Of a stretch of DNA of 36,130 nucleotides, positions 1 to 8,776 are shown one piece after another; position 1 is the stretch's first letter, and the number at the start of each line of letters is the position of its first letter. The stretch is from assembly GCA_902799965.1 (NCBI GenBank), contig CADCCO010000012.1, positions 1-36,130 on the forward strand, given 5' to 3'. Under the pieces are notes generated by a model that saw only the letters and a list, made by a program, of their open reading frames with translations, was not told where the DNA came from and ran no database searches. Source of the DNA: an uncultured Spirochaetaceae bacterium (GTDB lineage: Bacteria; Spirochaetota; Spirochaetia; Treponematales; Treponemataceae). The position numbers and the translations under genes were made by a program.

Positions 1-37
1 CGTCAAAGTCAGAACGAGTTACCAATCTCATTGCCAT
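1..37 (-). CDS. DHH-family phosphoesterase, N-terminus only
   Basis: Only the first twelve codons lie in the window (MAMRLVTRSDFD), running off the left edge. The start is supported by a GAGGTGA Shine-Dalgarno six bases upstream of the ATG and by a promoter further out. The string RLVTRSDFD resembles the first strand and DxDG motif of DHH phosphoesterases (exopolyphosphatase/NrnA/RecJ-like), where the aspartates bind catalytic metal; the next base allows a glycine codon. The gene is divergent from the Bax inhibitor-1 gene. With twelve residues the family call is an inference; that a gene starts here is much safer. Confidence 0.5.
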   Translation of the reverse strand, partial: MAMRLVTRSDFD

Positions 38-69
38 GTCAATTCACCTCGAATTTCGTTTATTCCTTT

Positions 70-98
70 ATTTTAACAGAGAAATTCAAAATTGGCAA
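70..98 (-). promoter_or_regulatory. Promoter for the DHH gene
   Basis: Read on the minus strand: -35 TTGCCA (98-93), 17-base spacer, -10 TAAAAT (75-70). The expected transcription start near 63 gives a leader of about 26 nt that includes the GAGGTGA ribosome site. Confidence 0.5.
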
Positions 99-108
99 GG
101 TTTTTTAG

Positions 109-137
109 TTGACGAATTCGCGGTTATAAACTAAAAT
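109..137 (+). promoter_or_regulatory. Promoter for the Bax inhibitor-1 gene, probably leaderless
   Basis: -35 TTGACG (109-114), 17-base spacer, -10 TAAAAT (132-137). Only eight bases separate the -10 box from the ATG at 146, so transcription should begin within about two bases of the start codon. No Shine-Dalgarno is present. The spacer edge contains the palindrome CGAATTCG. Confidence 0.55.
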
Positions 138-145
138 ATAAAGAT

Positions 146-841
146 ATGAAAGACATTATGACATTAGACCAGGCGCAGCCTGAAGTTCAAAGAAAATTCA
201 TGGCGGGCGTTTATTGGCGCATGACAGTCGCGCTTTTCCTAACGGCGGCGGTGGCGTGGTATTCGGCGCAGTCGCAGCAAATAATGGGAATTCTCTATTC
301 AAACAGGGGCCTTCCCTTTTACGGCTTGATTGTCGCGGAACTTGTTTTGGTTATTGTCCTTTCGGCGGCAATTCACAAGATGAATTCCGTTGCGGCGCTC
401 TTTTTCTTCATATTATACAGCGTGGTGAACGGCTTGACTTTCAGCGCGATTTTTGTCGTTTACGAAATCGGCTCGGTTTTCCACGTCTTTTTGACCAGCG
501 CCTTGATGTTCGCGGCGATGAGCGTTTACGGCGCCTTCACCAAGAGCGACCTTACAAGCGCGGGCCGCTACCTTATGATGGCCTTGATTGGAATTTTGGT
601 CGCCGGCTTGGTGAACATGTTCTTGCGCTCGTCAATGCTGGGCTGGCTGACAAGCCTTTTGGGCGTCGGCATTTTCATCGGCTTGACCGCCTACGACACC
701 CAGCGCCTTATGAGAATCGGCGTTAAGAACGACGGAAGCGAAAAGTTCCAAAAAATGGCCGTAATCGGCGCCTTGGAGCTTTACCTTGACTTCATCAACA
801 TTTTCATAAAAATGCTCGCCCTCTTTGGAAAACGCAAGTAA
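146..841 (+). CDS. Bax inhibitor-1/YccA family membrane protein
   Basis: A 231-residue protein with about seven hydrophobic segments from residue 25 to the C-terminus. It carries the BI-1 signature GLTAYDTQ (residues 179-186) and a second buried acidic site, LYLDFIN, near 213-218. In the bacterial homologue YetJ a pair of aspartates controls a pH-sensitive calcium leak; D184 and D215 are the likely counterparts. Length is typical for the family. It is an inner-membrane protein of uncertain substrate. Start at 146 fits a leaderless transcript; an in-frame ATG at 158 (MTLDQAQPE) is the alternative. The oxidoreductase gene begins four bases after its stop, so the two are probably co-transcribed. 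Confidence 0.88.
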   Translation: MKDIMTLDQAQPEVQRKFMAGVYWRMTVALFLTAAVAWYSAQSQQIMGILYSNRGLPFYGLIVAELVLVIVLSAAIHKMNSVAALFFFILYSVVNGLTFSAIFVVYEIGSVFHVFLTSALMFAAMSVYGAFTKSDLTSAGRYLMMALIGILVAGLVNMFLRSSMLGWLTSLLGVGIFIGLTAYDTQRLMRIGVKNDGSEKFQKMAVIGALELYLDFINIFIKMLALFGKRK

Positions 842-845
842 AAAC

Positions 846-2378
846 ATGAAACAGAAGATTATAATCATCGGCGGCGGAGTGGCCGGCCTTACAGCGGGAA
901 TCTACGCGCAAAAAGCGGGCTTTGATTCCGTCGTTTACGAAAAGAATCCCGTCCTTGGCGGCCAGTGCACAGGCTGGAAACGAAAGGGCTTTTACATCGA
1001 CAACTGCATAACTTGGCTCACAAACGGCGCGCCAAAATTTCCAGTCTACAAAATGTGGAAGGAGGTGGGCTTTTTGGGCGACGAAAACGGAAACCCGATT
1101 ATGGCCCGCCAGCACGACGCCTTTTGGACTTCGGAACTTAACGGCCAATCCTACACTTTTTGGGCCGACCTAAAGCGCGCCGAAAAGGAAATGCTCGAGC
1201 TTTCTCCGCAAGACAAAAAGGAAATAAGGCGCTTTTTCCGCGCCGTCAAAATGTGCGAAAACTTGCGGGTTCCCTACACCGCCCCCTTGGACATGATGAA
1301 CCTTTGGGACTTGACCAAGCTGGGCTTAAGGATGATTCCAGTAGGAATCGCGATGGCCGCCTGGTCAAAGGTCGACTTGAACGACTTGGCGGAGCGCTTC
1401 AAGCATCCGCTTTTGAAAAAAGCCTTTGTGGACTATTTGCCCGGCGACTACCTTGCCTCGATTTTTATGAACGCATACGCCTCAATCTCAAACGGCGGCG
1501 GCGGCGTTCCTGACGGCGGCTCCTTTAAAGTCGCCCAAAGAATGAAGGCGATTTACGAAAAGCTTGGCGGCTTTTGCCACGCCAACGCTCCCGTAAAAAA
1601 AATAATTTTGGAGGACGCGGGCAAAAACCAAAAGCGCGCCAAGGGAATTCTTTTGGAAAGCGGAGAGGAAATTTTGGGCGACTATGTGATTCCCGCTTGC
1701 GACCCCCATTACCTTTTCCACAACTTGCTTGACGAACAGTACATGCCGCCGCGCCTAAAGCGCGCCTACGACCATCCCGAAGCCCACAAAAACGGCTCCA
1801 CATTCCACATCGTGTACGAATGCTCGACGCCCGCTCCCGAAATCGGCCGAAGGACATACTTTGAATGCAGGCCCTTTGACATCGCGGGAGTGACAATCAG
1901 CCGCATTAACATGAAAAACTACAACAAGGACCCTGTAAACGCTCCGGCGGGCAAGGCCTTGATTGAAGTGAAAATCTTGGAAAAAGAGCCGCAGTTCCTT
2001 TACTGGAAAAACTTGCGCGAAACGGACAAGGCCGCCTATGACGCGGCAAAGCAAAAGGCGGCAGCCGACATTTTGGAGCGGCTTGAGGAGCGCGTCCCCA
2101 GCCTTAAGGGAAAGCTTTCTTACTTGGACGCTTGGACGCCCTTTACCTACACAAGATACTGCAACTCCTACTACGGAAATTTCATGACCTTCATCACGAC
2201 AAAGAAAAGCTCAAACCTTTTCAACATAAACGGAAAGCTCAAGGGCTTGGAAAACGTCGTCCTTGCCGGCCAGTGGCTTTCCATGCCGGGCGGCCTTCCG
2301 ATGGCGATGACCAGCGGAAAATTCGCCGTTCAAAGGATATTGCGCTCCCTTGGCAAAAGCATTAAAATAGAGCCGTAG
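846..2378 (+). CDS. FAD-dependent oxidoreductase, CrtI/phytoene desaturase-like
   Basis: A 510-residue flavoprotein. The N-terminus is a Rossmann dinucleotide fold with GGGVAG at residues 9-14, an acidic end to the second strand (VVYEKN) and the following GGQCTGW motif. The C-terminus has the second FAD-contacting segment, NVVLAGQWLSMPGGLP. This arrangement is that of the phytoene desaturase/retinol saturase-like amine oxidase superfamily, where FAD drives desaturation or isomerisation of a hydrophobic substrate. No carotenoid genes are nearby, so the substrate is unknown. The ATG at 846 is chosen; an in-frame TTG at 825 inside the upstream gene is less likely. No strong ribosome site is visible, consistent with coupling to the gene before it. 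Confidence 0.82.
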   Translation: MKQKIIIIGGGVAGLTAGIYAQKAGFDSVVYEKNPVLGGQCTGWKRKGFYIDNCITWLTNGAPKFPVYKMWKEVGFLGDENGNPIMARQHDAFWTSELNGQSYTFWADLKRAEKEMLELSPQDKKEIRRFFRAVKMCENLRVPYTAPLDMMNLWDLTKLGLRMIPVGIAMAAWSKVDLNDLAERFKHPLLKKAFVDYLPGDYLASIFMNAYASISNGGGGVPDGGSFKVAQRMKAIYEKLGGFCHANAPVKKIILEDAGKNQKRAKGILLESGEEILGDYVIPACDPHYLFHNLLDEQYMPPRLKRAYDHPEAHKNGSTFHIVYECSTPAPEIGRRTYFECRPFDIAGVTISRINMKNYNKDPVNAPAGKALIEVKILEKEPQFLYWKNLRETDKAAYDAAKQKAAADILERLEERVPSLKGKLSYLDAWTPFTYTRYCNSYYGNFMTFITTKKSSNLFNINGKLKGLENVVLAGQWLSMPGGLPMAMTSGKFAVQRILRSLGKSIKIEP

Positions 2379-2418
2379 AACTTGGCGCTTTTTGCCAACG
2401 TTACGGGAGAAATAAAAA

Positions 2419-3375
2419 ATGATTGAAGTGTCTCACCTTTCGCGGCAGTTCGGAAATTTTCGCGCTGTTGACGACGTAAGCTTTTCAATTCCGACCGGCC
2501 AAATCGTAGGCTTGCTTGGGCCGAACGGCGCCGGAAAAACAACGACAATGCGCATGATTTGCGGCTTTTTGGGAGCGACAAGCGGCTCGGTAAAAATCGA
2601 CGGCAAGGACATCTCGGAAAACCCCGTCGAGGCAAAAAGCAAAATCGGCTACATGCCCGAAAGCGCGCCCCTCTACTCCGACATGATTGTGGAAGACTAC
2701 TTGAACTACGTGGCGCAAATGCAAGGCGTTGACGGCGCGCAAAAAGTTCCCGCCCTATGCGCGACTTGCGGCCTAAAGGAAGTGATGCATAAAAACATCT
2801 CCGAGCTTTCGCGCGGCTACCGGCAGCGCGTGGGACTGGCGCACGCGCTTATGAACGACCCTGAAATTTTGGTCTTGGACGAGCCGACCAGCGGCCTTGA
2901 CCCCAACCAAATCGAAGACGTGCGCGCGCTCATAAAAGAAATCGGAAAGACGCGCACGGTAATAATTTCCACCCACATCTTGGGCGAGGTCGAAACCTTG
3001 TGTCCGCGCGTAATCATCATCTCAAAAGGAAAGCTTGTCGCCGACAGCCCGACCAACGCTCTTCGCGAGCGCATGGGAAACGCCGTCACGCTCAACTTGA
3101 CTTTTGGCGGCGCGAATTTTTCAGACATTCAGAAAAGCCTGTCTAAAGTCGAGGGCGTTTCGGGCGTGACAAAAGCCGAAGCCGCCGAAAAAATCAAGGG
3201 CGAGCGAAAGCTTTGCGCCGTCCGCGTTTCAGTCCAAGAAGGCGTTGAGGCCAGAAAAGAAATTTTCGAGGCCGCCGTCAAGAACAAGTGGACGATTTAC
3301 CAAATGGACGTTCAGAAAAACAGCCTTGAGGACGTGTTCCACATTCTTACGCAAGGCAAGGAAGAAGAAAAATGA
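2419..3375 (+). CDS. ABC transporter ATP-binding protein, GldA-like
   Basis: A 318-residue nucleotide-binding subunit. Visible motifs are Walker A GPNGAGKT (34-41), the signature LSRGYRQR (130-137), Walker B ILVLDE (150-155), the D-loop SGLD and the switch histidine H186. The last ~110 residues form the extra C-terminal region common in ABC-2 exporters of the GldA/CcmA type. It should power the membrane protein encoded immediately downstream, whose ATG overlaps this stop. A GGGAG site precedes the ATG. Between this gene and the oxidoreductase, bases 2383-2399 can form a small TTGGC/GCCAA hairpin. The transported substrate is unknown. Confidence 0.9.
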   Translation: MIEVSHLSRQFGNFRAVDDVSFSIPTGQIVGLLGPNGAGKTTTMRMICGFLGATSGSVKIDGKDISENPVEAKSKIGYMPESAPLYSDMIVEDYLNYVAQMQGVDGAQKVPALCATCGLKEVMHKNISELSRGYRQRVGLAHALMNDPEILVLDEPTSGLDPNQIEDVRALIKEIGKTRTVIISTHILGEVETLCPRVIIISKGKLVADSPTNALRERMGNAVTLNLTFGGANFSDIQKSLSKVEGVSGVTKAEAAEKIKGERKLCAVRVSVQEGVEARKEIFEAAVKNKWTIYQMDVQKNSLEDVFHILTQGKEEEK

Positions 3376-6215
3376 AAAAGCGAAATTCTACATTCATCAT
3401 CATGCGGCGCGAGCTTTGCGCCTACTTCACCAATCCGGCGGCCTACATCGTCACCGGCTTGTTCTTGGTATTTTCTGGAATCCTTTTCTTTTCGACTTTC
3501 TTTTTGAACGGCCGCGCGGACTTGCGCAATTTCTTCAGTCTTTTGCCAATGCTTTTGAGCCTCTTTGTGCCGGCGCTTACGATGCGGCTTTTTAGCGAAG
3601 AATTGCGGTCGGGCAGCTTTGAGACTTTGATGACGCTCCCTGTCACAGAGGCTCAAGTCGTTCTCGGAAAGTTTTTGGCAGCCTTTATCACGAGCGCGGC
3701 CATGCTTTGCCCAACGATTTTCTACGCAGTGACGGCGCGCGTTTTTGGACAGCCGGACATCGGGCCGCTTATCGGCGGCTATATCGGCTCGCTCTTTTTG
3801 TGCGCGGCCTATTCGGCGGTTGGAATTTTCGCGAGCGGAACCACAAAGAATCAAATCATCGCGTTTTTTGAGGCGCTGGCGATATGCTTCGCGCTGACTC
3901 TTTTGGGACCGCTTTTGGTTTTCCTTCCCGCGCCGCTCACGCGCTTTTTTTCTTGGGCCGCGGCCACGACGCACTTTCAGTCGATTTCGCGCGGAATCGT
4001 GGACAGCCGAGACATTCTTTACTTTGCGGCTTTAGTCGCGCTTTTCATTTTGCTGACAATCCGCAGGTTCGTCATAAAATGGACAAAAGAAAATTCAATC
4101 GACTTTGTCTTGGCGCTAGTCATTTTGGCCTTGGCCAACCTTGCCGGAAGCCGCGCCTTTTTTAGATGCGACCTTACAAGCCAAAAATTGTATTCGCTTT
4201 CAAAGGCCAGCGCCGAATTGGCGGGAAATCTGCAAGAGCCGCTTACGGTGAACGTTTTCTTTTCGAGCGACCTTCCCGCGCCCTACAACAGCGTGGAGCA
4301 ATACCTTCGCGACATTTTGCTTGAATACAAGAACGCCGGCAACAAGAATTTTTCGTACAAGTTCTTCGACATGAGCAAGGAAGAAAGCGAAGAGGCGGCG
4401 CGCTCTTACGGCTTGGGACAAACGCAAGTCCAAAAGGTTGAGACGACCGAAGTAAGCGCCAAGGCCGTTTGGATGAGCGCGGCGATTGTCTACGGCGACA
4501 ACGTGAAAACTTTCGACTCGCTCAACTCGACGGCCGGCTTGGAGTACACTCTTACGACGGCTATGTCAAAAATGATTTCCACGGCGGACGCTTTGGAGGC
4601 CTTGACCGACGGCCTTGAACTGACCCTCTACCCCGCCGCCGAATTGAAAAAGTACGGAATCGCCGGTTTGGGAAAAATCGAGGGGCAGGCGAAAAGCGCC
4701 GTCGAAGAGCTGAACAAAAAATTTGACGGAAAGATTAAGTTCAGCGTAAAGAGCGCGAGCGGCCAAGAGGCAAAGGACTTGGCCGAGAAATACGGAATCC
4801 AAAGCGTAAACTACGACGACCCCGAAACAAAGGAAAGCAAGACGACGGCGCTTGGCCTTGTCCTTGAACTGAACGGCGAGTTCAGGAACATTCCGCTTAA
4901 GCTCCAAAACTTTTTTGGCTGGCGGCTTTTGGGCGGCGAAAACTTGGCGGAAAATATTTCGGCTTCCGCCGAAAGCCTGCTTTCAAAGAGCGTCGAAATC
5001 GCCTACATCACCGGCCACGACGAGCTTTCGCTTTACGGAAACCCCTACGCGCAAAACCAAATGACAGCGGAGACTTTCAAGAACGTTCTCAGCGACATCT
5101 ACTCGTTCAAGGAAGTCAATTTGGCGGAAGACGAAATTCCGTTGAACATAAAGTGCGCGATTGTGAACGGCCCCAAGAAAAAATTCAGCGACAAGGAATT
5201 GCGCAAGCTTGACCAGTTTGTGATGAAGGGCGGAAACGTCTTGTTCTGCCTTGAACCGCTCGTCGAGGAAGGCGGCGGCCGCCAAGCGCCGTCATATTCA
5301 AAGCCCGACACCGGCTTGGAAAAAATTTTGGCTTCCTACGGCCTTGTTCCCGGAGCGAACTTTGTGATGGATCAAAAGTGCTACGAGCAAAGGCAGTCAA
5401 TCGGAAAAAGCGCCAAGATGAACTGGGCGCCCATGATTGGCCCAAAGCAGCTTGACAGAAAGAATCCAATAACAAAGTACATTCCCGAAATGATTTTCTT
5501 GCAAAACGGCTCGATTGACGCTAGCGCGGCGCAAGAGAATCCGGACGCAAAGACTACAATCTTGGCGCGCTCGTCGGAAGAATCTTGGACGGCCAGCGAA
5601 AACATCATTTTGTATCCCGGCTACATTTTCCCGCCGGACGATAAGGAAAAAATTCACAAAAACGATTTGGCCGTCCTGGTGGAAGGAAAATTCAAGAGCG
5701 CCTTTGCCGGAGTCGCGCCCGAAGCGGACGAAGCCGACAAGAAAAAAGCCGACGGCCTTGAAAAGGGCGCGGAAAGCGACGCGATAAGCGCGAGCGAATT
5801 CTTGGACAAGAGCGTAAGGAACGCCAAAATCATTCTCATAAATTCCGCGCAAGTCGCGACCCAGCAATTGATTGACGAAAACGGCCGCGAGCCGATGTCT
5901 TACTTTATGAGAAACGCTGTGGACTACCTTAACGGCGAAGAAGACTATTGCGAGATGAGGACAAAGGGAATCTCAGGCAACCTGCTTGACGCAAAGAACG
6001 CCGCGCTCGCGACCGCGTTCAAGCTCTTCAACCAATTCGGCCTTGCCGTTTTGGTCGCGCTTGCCGGCCTTCTTGTATGGCGGCTTAGAAGCGTCCGCAG
6101 AAGCGAAATCAGGATTAAGTACAATCCCGACGACGAGCGGGTGATTGAAAAGCCGCGCGCCGCCATTCCAGCAAAAGCGGAAAAACAAAACAATGACGAC
6201 GGAGAGGAAAAATGA
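3372..6215 (+). CDS. Fused ABC-2 permease and GldG-like auxiliary protein
   Basis: A 947-residue protein combining two parts that are separate genes (GldF and GldG) in gliding Bacteroidetes. Residues 1 to about 235 are an ABC-2 permease with six hydrophobic segments and the typical N-terminus (REL-AYF--P-AYI). A further membrane segment near 240-260 starts the GldG-like part, a large extracytoplasmic region (about 265-880), followed by a membrane helix (about 885-903) and a charged cytoplasmic tail. It overlaps the ATPase gene before and the DUF4340 gene after as ATGA, which indicates translational coupling and a stoichiometric complex. Spirochetes do not glide by the Bacteroidetes mechanism, so the role is probably a different envelope export or surface process. 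Confidence 0.82.
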   Translation: MKKRNSTFIIMRRELCAYFTNPAAYIVTGLFLVFSGILFFSTFFLNGRADLRNFFSLLPMLLSLFVPALTMRLFSEELRSGSFETLMTLPVTEAQVVLGKFLAAFITSAAMLCPTIFYAVTARVFGQPDIGPLIGGYIGSLFLCAAYSAVGIFASGTTKNQIIAFFEALAICFALTLLGPLLVFLPAPLTRFFSWAAATTHFQSISRGIVDSRDILYFAALVALFILLTIRRFVIKWTKENSIDFVLALVILALANLAGSRAFFRCDLTSQKLYSLSKASAELAGNLQEPLTVNVFFSSDLPAPYNSVEQYLRDILLEYKNAGNKNFSYKFFDMSKEESEEAARSYGLGQTQVQKVETTEVSAKAVWMSAAIVYGDNVKTFDSLNSTAGLEYTLTTAMSKMISTADALEALTDGLELTLYPAAELKKYGIAGLGKIEGQAKSAVEELNKKFDGKIKFSVKSASGQEAKDLAEKYGIQSVNYDDPETKESKTTALGLVLELNGEFRNIPLKLQNFFGWRLLGGENLAENISASAESLLSKSVEIAYITGHDELSLYGNPYAQNQMTAETFKNVLSDIYSFKEVNLAEDEIPLNIKCAIVNGPKKKFSDKELRKLDQFVMKGGNVLFCLEPLVEEGGGRQAPSYSKPDTGLEKILASYGLVPGANFVMDQKCYEQRQSIGKSAKMNWAPMIGPKQLDRKNPITKYIPEMIFLQNGSIDASAAQENPDAKTTILARSSEESWTASENIILYPGYIFPPDDKEKIHKNDLAVLVEGKFKSAFAGVAPEADEADKKKADGLEKGAESDAISASEFLDKSVRNAKIILINSAQVATQQLIDENGREPMSYFMRNAVDYLNGEEDYCEMRTKGISGNLLDAKNAALATAFKLFNQFGLAVLVALAGLLVWRLRSVRRSEIRIKYNPDDERVIEKPRAAIPAKAEKQNNDDGEEK

Positions 6216-6805
6216 ACGTTAACGTTAACTTTTCAAATCGGACAAAAATATTGGCGGCCGTAGCGGCGGCGCTGGCTGTCATTTGCGCCGCGCAATTATT
6301 GCTTGGCTTAAGGTCGCCGCAAAAAACGTTCAAGCTAAAATCAGAGCCGGACTTTATTTCTATTGAAAGCGACGGAAAAACGACGACGCTTAACAAGAAC
6401 GACAACGGCGAATGGTTTTGCGCAAGCGAGCTTTTGGACACAGCAAAAGTGGAGCTCACGCAAAAAAGCTTCAACCCGCTAAAGACTTTGGGCGTGACAA
6501 GCCGCTCTTCTTCCAAGGCCGCGCTTGAGCGCTACGGCTTGGACAATCCAGTAAGCTTGCGCGTCCAGTCAAAGGGAAAGACGCTTCTTTCAATTTTAAT
6601 CGGAAAGGACAGCTCAAGCGGAAAGCAGTCCTACATTCAGATTGAAGGAAAAAAAGAAATCTATTTGGCGCGCGGAAACTTGCGGACGCTTTGGGGAAAC
6701 TTTTCCGTTGACGCGATGAAGCCCGACCCCAAGACGGAAGAGGCTCCCGCCCAAGAGCCAGCGCAAGAAGAAAAGGCGCAAGAGGAAGCGCCAAAAGAAA
6801 TATAG
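6212..6805 (+). CDS. DUF4340-type membrane-anchored protein
   Basis: A 197-residue protein with one N-terminal membrane helix (about residues 11-29), then a domain with the character of DUF4340 (repeated short 'W-l-- l-t-v' and 'LGL--P' style units, e.g. YGLDNPVSLRV). The C-terminus is a low-complexity tail rich in Glu, Ala, Pro and Gln. DUF4340 proteins commonly follow GldG-like genes, and this one overlaps its neighbour as ATGA, so it is probably the third component of the same envelope complex. It is shorter than many DUF4340 proteins, with apparently one repeat unit. The biochemical role is unknown. Confidence 0.7.
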   Translation: MNVNVNFSNRTKILAAVAAALAVICAAQLLLGLRSPQKTFKLKSEPDFISIESDGKTTTLNKNDNGEWFCASELLDTAKVELTQKSFNPLKTLGVTSRSSSKAALERYGLDNPVSLRVQSKGKTLLSILIGKDSSSGKQSYIQIEGKKEIYLARGNLRTLWGNFSVDAMKPDPKTEEAPAQEPAQEEKAQEEAPKEI

Positions 6806-6812
6806 GAAAAAC

Positions 6813-6833
6813 GCGCGCCAGTCAAAAGCGCGC
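6813..6833 (+). promoter_or_regulatory. GC hairpin directly before a ribosome site
   Basis: GCGCGC (6813-6818) can pair with GCGCGC (6828-6833) around a nine-base loop. The hairpin abuts the AAGGAG ribosome site (6834-6839) of the next gene. It may protect or separate the downstream cistron in a processed operon mRNA, or act as a weak terminator lacking a T tract. Confidence 0.35.
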
Positions 6834-6843
6834 AAGGAGTTTT

Positions 6844-7422
6844 ATGAAAAAGCTAAAAATAATCGCGGCCGCAATCGCCGCCTTGACAATCGGAGCCGCG
6901 GCCTATGCGGACAAAGCCGCTGAAGACTATCTTTCAAAATTCGGCTCGCTCGTCACCTCAGTCGAAAGCAGCGCCAAAAACAAGGACGGCTCAAAGGCCC
7001 AGTCTTTTGCCGCGCAAAAAAAAGACGTGGACGCGCTCAGGCAGACAGTGACGCTTTCAACCACCCAGCGCTTTAGCGACTGGCTTCTCACAAAAAGATA
7101 CGACATGGCCTACTCTAAAGTCCAAACGGCGGCAAGCGGCGGTTCCAACGGCATAAAGGCAAAAGTCGGCGACGCTCTTGGCGACGCGGCTTCAAGCGTC
7201 GGCGGCGCGCTAAAGGAAAGCGGATCGCAGGCGGTGAACACTGTAAAAGATTCTGTAAAGGAAGCGGCGGACGACGTTAAGGACGCGGCCAAGCAGAAAG
7301 TTGACGAATCCATTTCCGAAGCGGCCGCCGGCATAAGCGGAAAAATCCAGCAAGGCGCCGAATCGCTCACAAAAAAATTGAACAACTTTTTGAACAAGAA
7401 CGATTCGGGCAACAAGGACTAA
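6844..7422 (+). CDS. Exported protein with amphipathic-helix repeats, function unknown
   Basis: A 192-residue protein that I do not recognise. Residues 1-22 form a signal peptide with a plausible AYA cleavage site before D23, so it is probably periplasmic. The rest is nearly all predicted helix, rich in Lys, Ala, Asp and Ser. From about residue 105 the pattern resembles LEA or apolipoprotein-type amphipathic repeats (for example VKDSVKEAADDVKDAAKQK), which often lie on membranes or bind hydrophobic partners. It has a good AAGGAG site and follows the Gld-like genes by 38 bases, so it may belong to the same transcript. It converges on purH with an 11-base gap. Confidence 0.7.
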   Translation: MKKLKIIAAAIAALTIGAAAYADKAAEDYLSKFGSLVTSVESSAKNKDGSKAQSFAAQKKDVDALRQTVTLSTTQRFSDWLLTKRYDMAYSKVQTAASGGSNGIKAKVGDALGDAASSVGGALKESGSQAVNTVKDSVKEAADDVKDAAKQKVDESISEAAAGISGKIQQGAESLTKKLNNFLNKNDSGNKD

Positions 7423-7433
7423 AAGCGCAAATC

Positions 7434-8606
7434 CTAGTGGTGGAACAAGCGGACGCCCGTAAAGGCCATCGCTATTCCATGCTGGTCGCACGACTCGATC
7501 ACCGCGTCGTCGCGAACCGAGCCGCCGGGCTGCGCGATTACGTTCACGCCGCTCTTGCAGGCGCGCTCGACATTGTCGCTAAACGGGAAAAAGGCGTCGC
7601 TGCCAACAGCGACGTCTTTGTTTTTTGAAATCCATTCAGCTTTTTCAGCGTCGGTGAACACCATCGGCTTTTCGGCGAAAATCTTTTCCCACTTTCCGTC
7701 GGCAAGAACGTCCATATATTCGTTGCCTGTGTAAACGTCAATCGCGTTGTCGCGGTCGGCGCGCTTGATGTTGGGAACGAATTTAAGGCCCAAAACTTTT
7801 GGGCTTTGGCGCAGCCACCACTTGTCGGCCTTGTCGCCGGCAAGGCGCGTGCAGTGGACGCGGCTTTGCTGGCCCGCTCCGATTCCGATTGCCTGGCCGT
7901 CCTTTACGTAGCAAACGCTGTTTGACTGCGTGTACTTGAGCACAATCAAAGAAATTATCAAGTCGCGCTTTTGCGCGTCGGTGAAGTCCTTCTTTTTTGT
8001 GACGACGTTCTGCAAGCAGGCTTCATCCAATTTTATGAAGTTGTGGCCTTGCTCAAAGGTCACGCCAAAAACTTGCTTTCTTTCAAGCTCAGGCGGAACA
8101 TAGTTGGGGTCGATTTGAATCACGCAATAGCCGCCGCCCTTCTTGGCCTTTAGGATTTCCAAAGCGTCGTCGTCGTAGGCTGGCGCGATGATTCCGTCCG
8201 AGACTTCTTTTTTTACCAAAAGCGCCGTCGCCTTGTCGCACTTGTCGCTAAGGGAAATGAAGTCGCCAAAGCTTGACATTCTGTCGGCGCCGCGGGCGCG
8301 CGCGTATGCCGAAGCCAAGGGCGTAAGCTCAACGTCGTCGGTAAAATATATTTTTTTGAGCGTGTCGCTAAGGGGAACGCCGACAGCGGCGCCGGCGGGC
8401 GAAACATGCTTAAAGGAGGCGGCGGCGGGAAGGCCTGTCGCTTCCTTTAGTTCCTTAACAAGCTGCCAGCCGTTCAAAGCGTCAAGCAAGTTGATGTAGC
8501 CGGGGCGGCCGTTCACGACAGTTATCGGCAAGTCGCCCGACTCCACGTAAACGCGGGCGGGCTTTTGGTTCGGATTGCATCCGTATTTTAGTTCGAGTTC
8601 TTTCAT
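7434..8606 (-). CDS. purH: AICAR transformylase (PurH transformylase domain only)
   Basis: A 390-residue protein that should transfer a formyl group from 10-formyltetrahydrofolate to AICAR, the penultimate step of IMP synthesis. The catalytic Lys-His pair of the family is visible as K66-H67 in SFKHVSPAG, and the N-terminus LKYGCNPNQKPA matches the start of the transformylase domain. The IMP cyclohydrolase domain found N-terminal in standard PurH (about 520 residues) is missing, so ring closure needs a separate enzyme. The ATG at 8606 is preferred over an upstream in-frame codon at 8642, because that lies in the -35 box of a good promoter and because the conserved N-terminus begins at 8606. 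Confidence 0.88.
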   Translation of the reverse strand: MKELELKYGCNPNQKPARVYVESGDLPITVVNGRPGYINLLDALNGWQLVKELKEATGLPAAASFKHVSPAGAAVGVPLSDTLKKIYFTDDVELTPLASAYARARGADRMSSFGDFISLSDKCDKATALLVKKEVSDGIIAPAYDDDALEILKAKKGGGYCVIQIDPNYVPPELERKQVFGVTFEQGHNFIKLDEACLQNVVTKKKDFTDAQKRDLIISLIVLKYTQSNSVCYVKDGQAIGIGAGQQSRVHCTRLAGDKADKWWLRQSPKVLGLKFVPNIKRADRDNAIDVYTGNEYMDVLADGKWEKIFAEKPMVFTDAEKAEWISKNKDVAVGSDAFFPFSDNVERACKSGVNVIAQPGGSVRDDAVIESCDQHGIAMAFTGVRLFHH

Positions 8607-8613
8607 AGAGCAC

Positions 8614-8642
8614 AGTTTAATGAAAATTAACGGCGATGTCAA
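8614..8642 (-). promoter_or_regulatory. purH promoter, probably leaderless
   Basis: Minus strand -35 TTGACA (8642-8637), 17-base spacer, -10 TAAACT (8619-8614). Seven bases separate the -10 from the ATG at 8606, so the mRNA should start at or next to the A of the ATG. No Shine-Dalgarno can be present. Confidence 0.6.
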
Positions 8643-8776
8643 ACAAAGGAAAAAACAAAAAACGCTCCCAGTTGTCGGGCGAACGGCGGAACCGCGTTTT
8701 TTTTAAATTTTTTCACTTTTTTTTAAATTTCGCGCCCAAAAAAGAAAAAAAACTATATCTTATAGTGAGGTGAAAA

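Noticed and set aside
825-845. TTG start extending the FAD oxidoreductase by seven residues into the BI-1 gene
   Set aside because: The Rossmann fold begins right after the ATG at 846, and the added residues are not family-like.
3312-3974. A 220-residue minus-strand open frame
   Set aside because: It lies wholly opposite the ABC genes, is extremely Arg/Lys-rich as expected for an antisense shadow in this codon usage, and has no ribosome site.
8607-8642. Upstream start for purH
   Set aside because: These 12 codons coincide with the promoter and do not resemble the family N-terminus.
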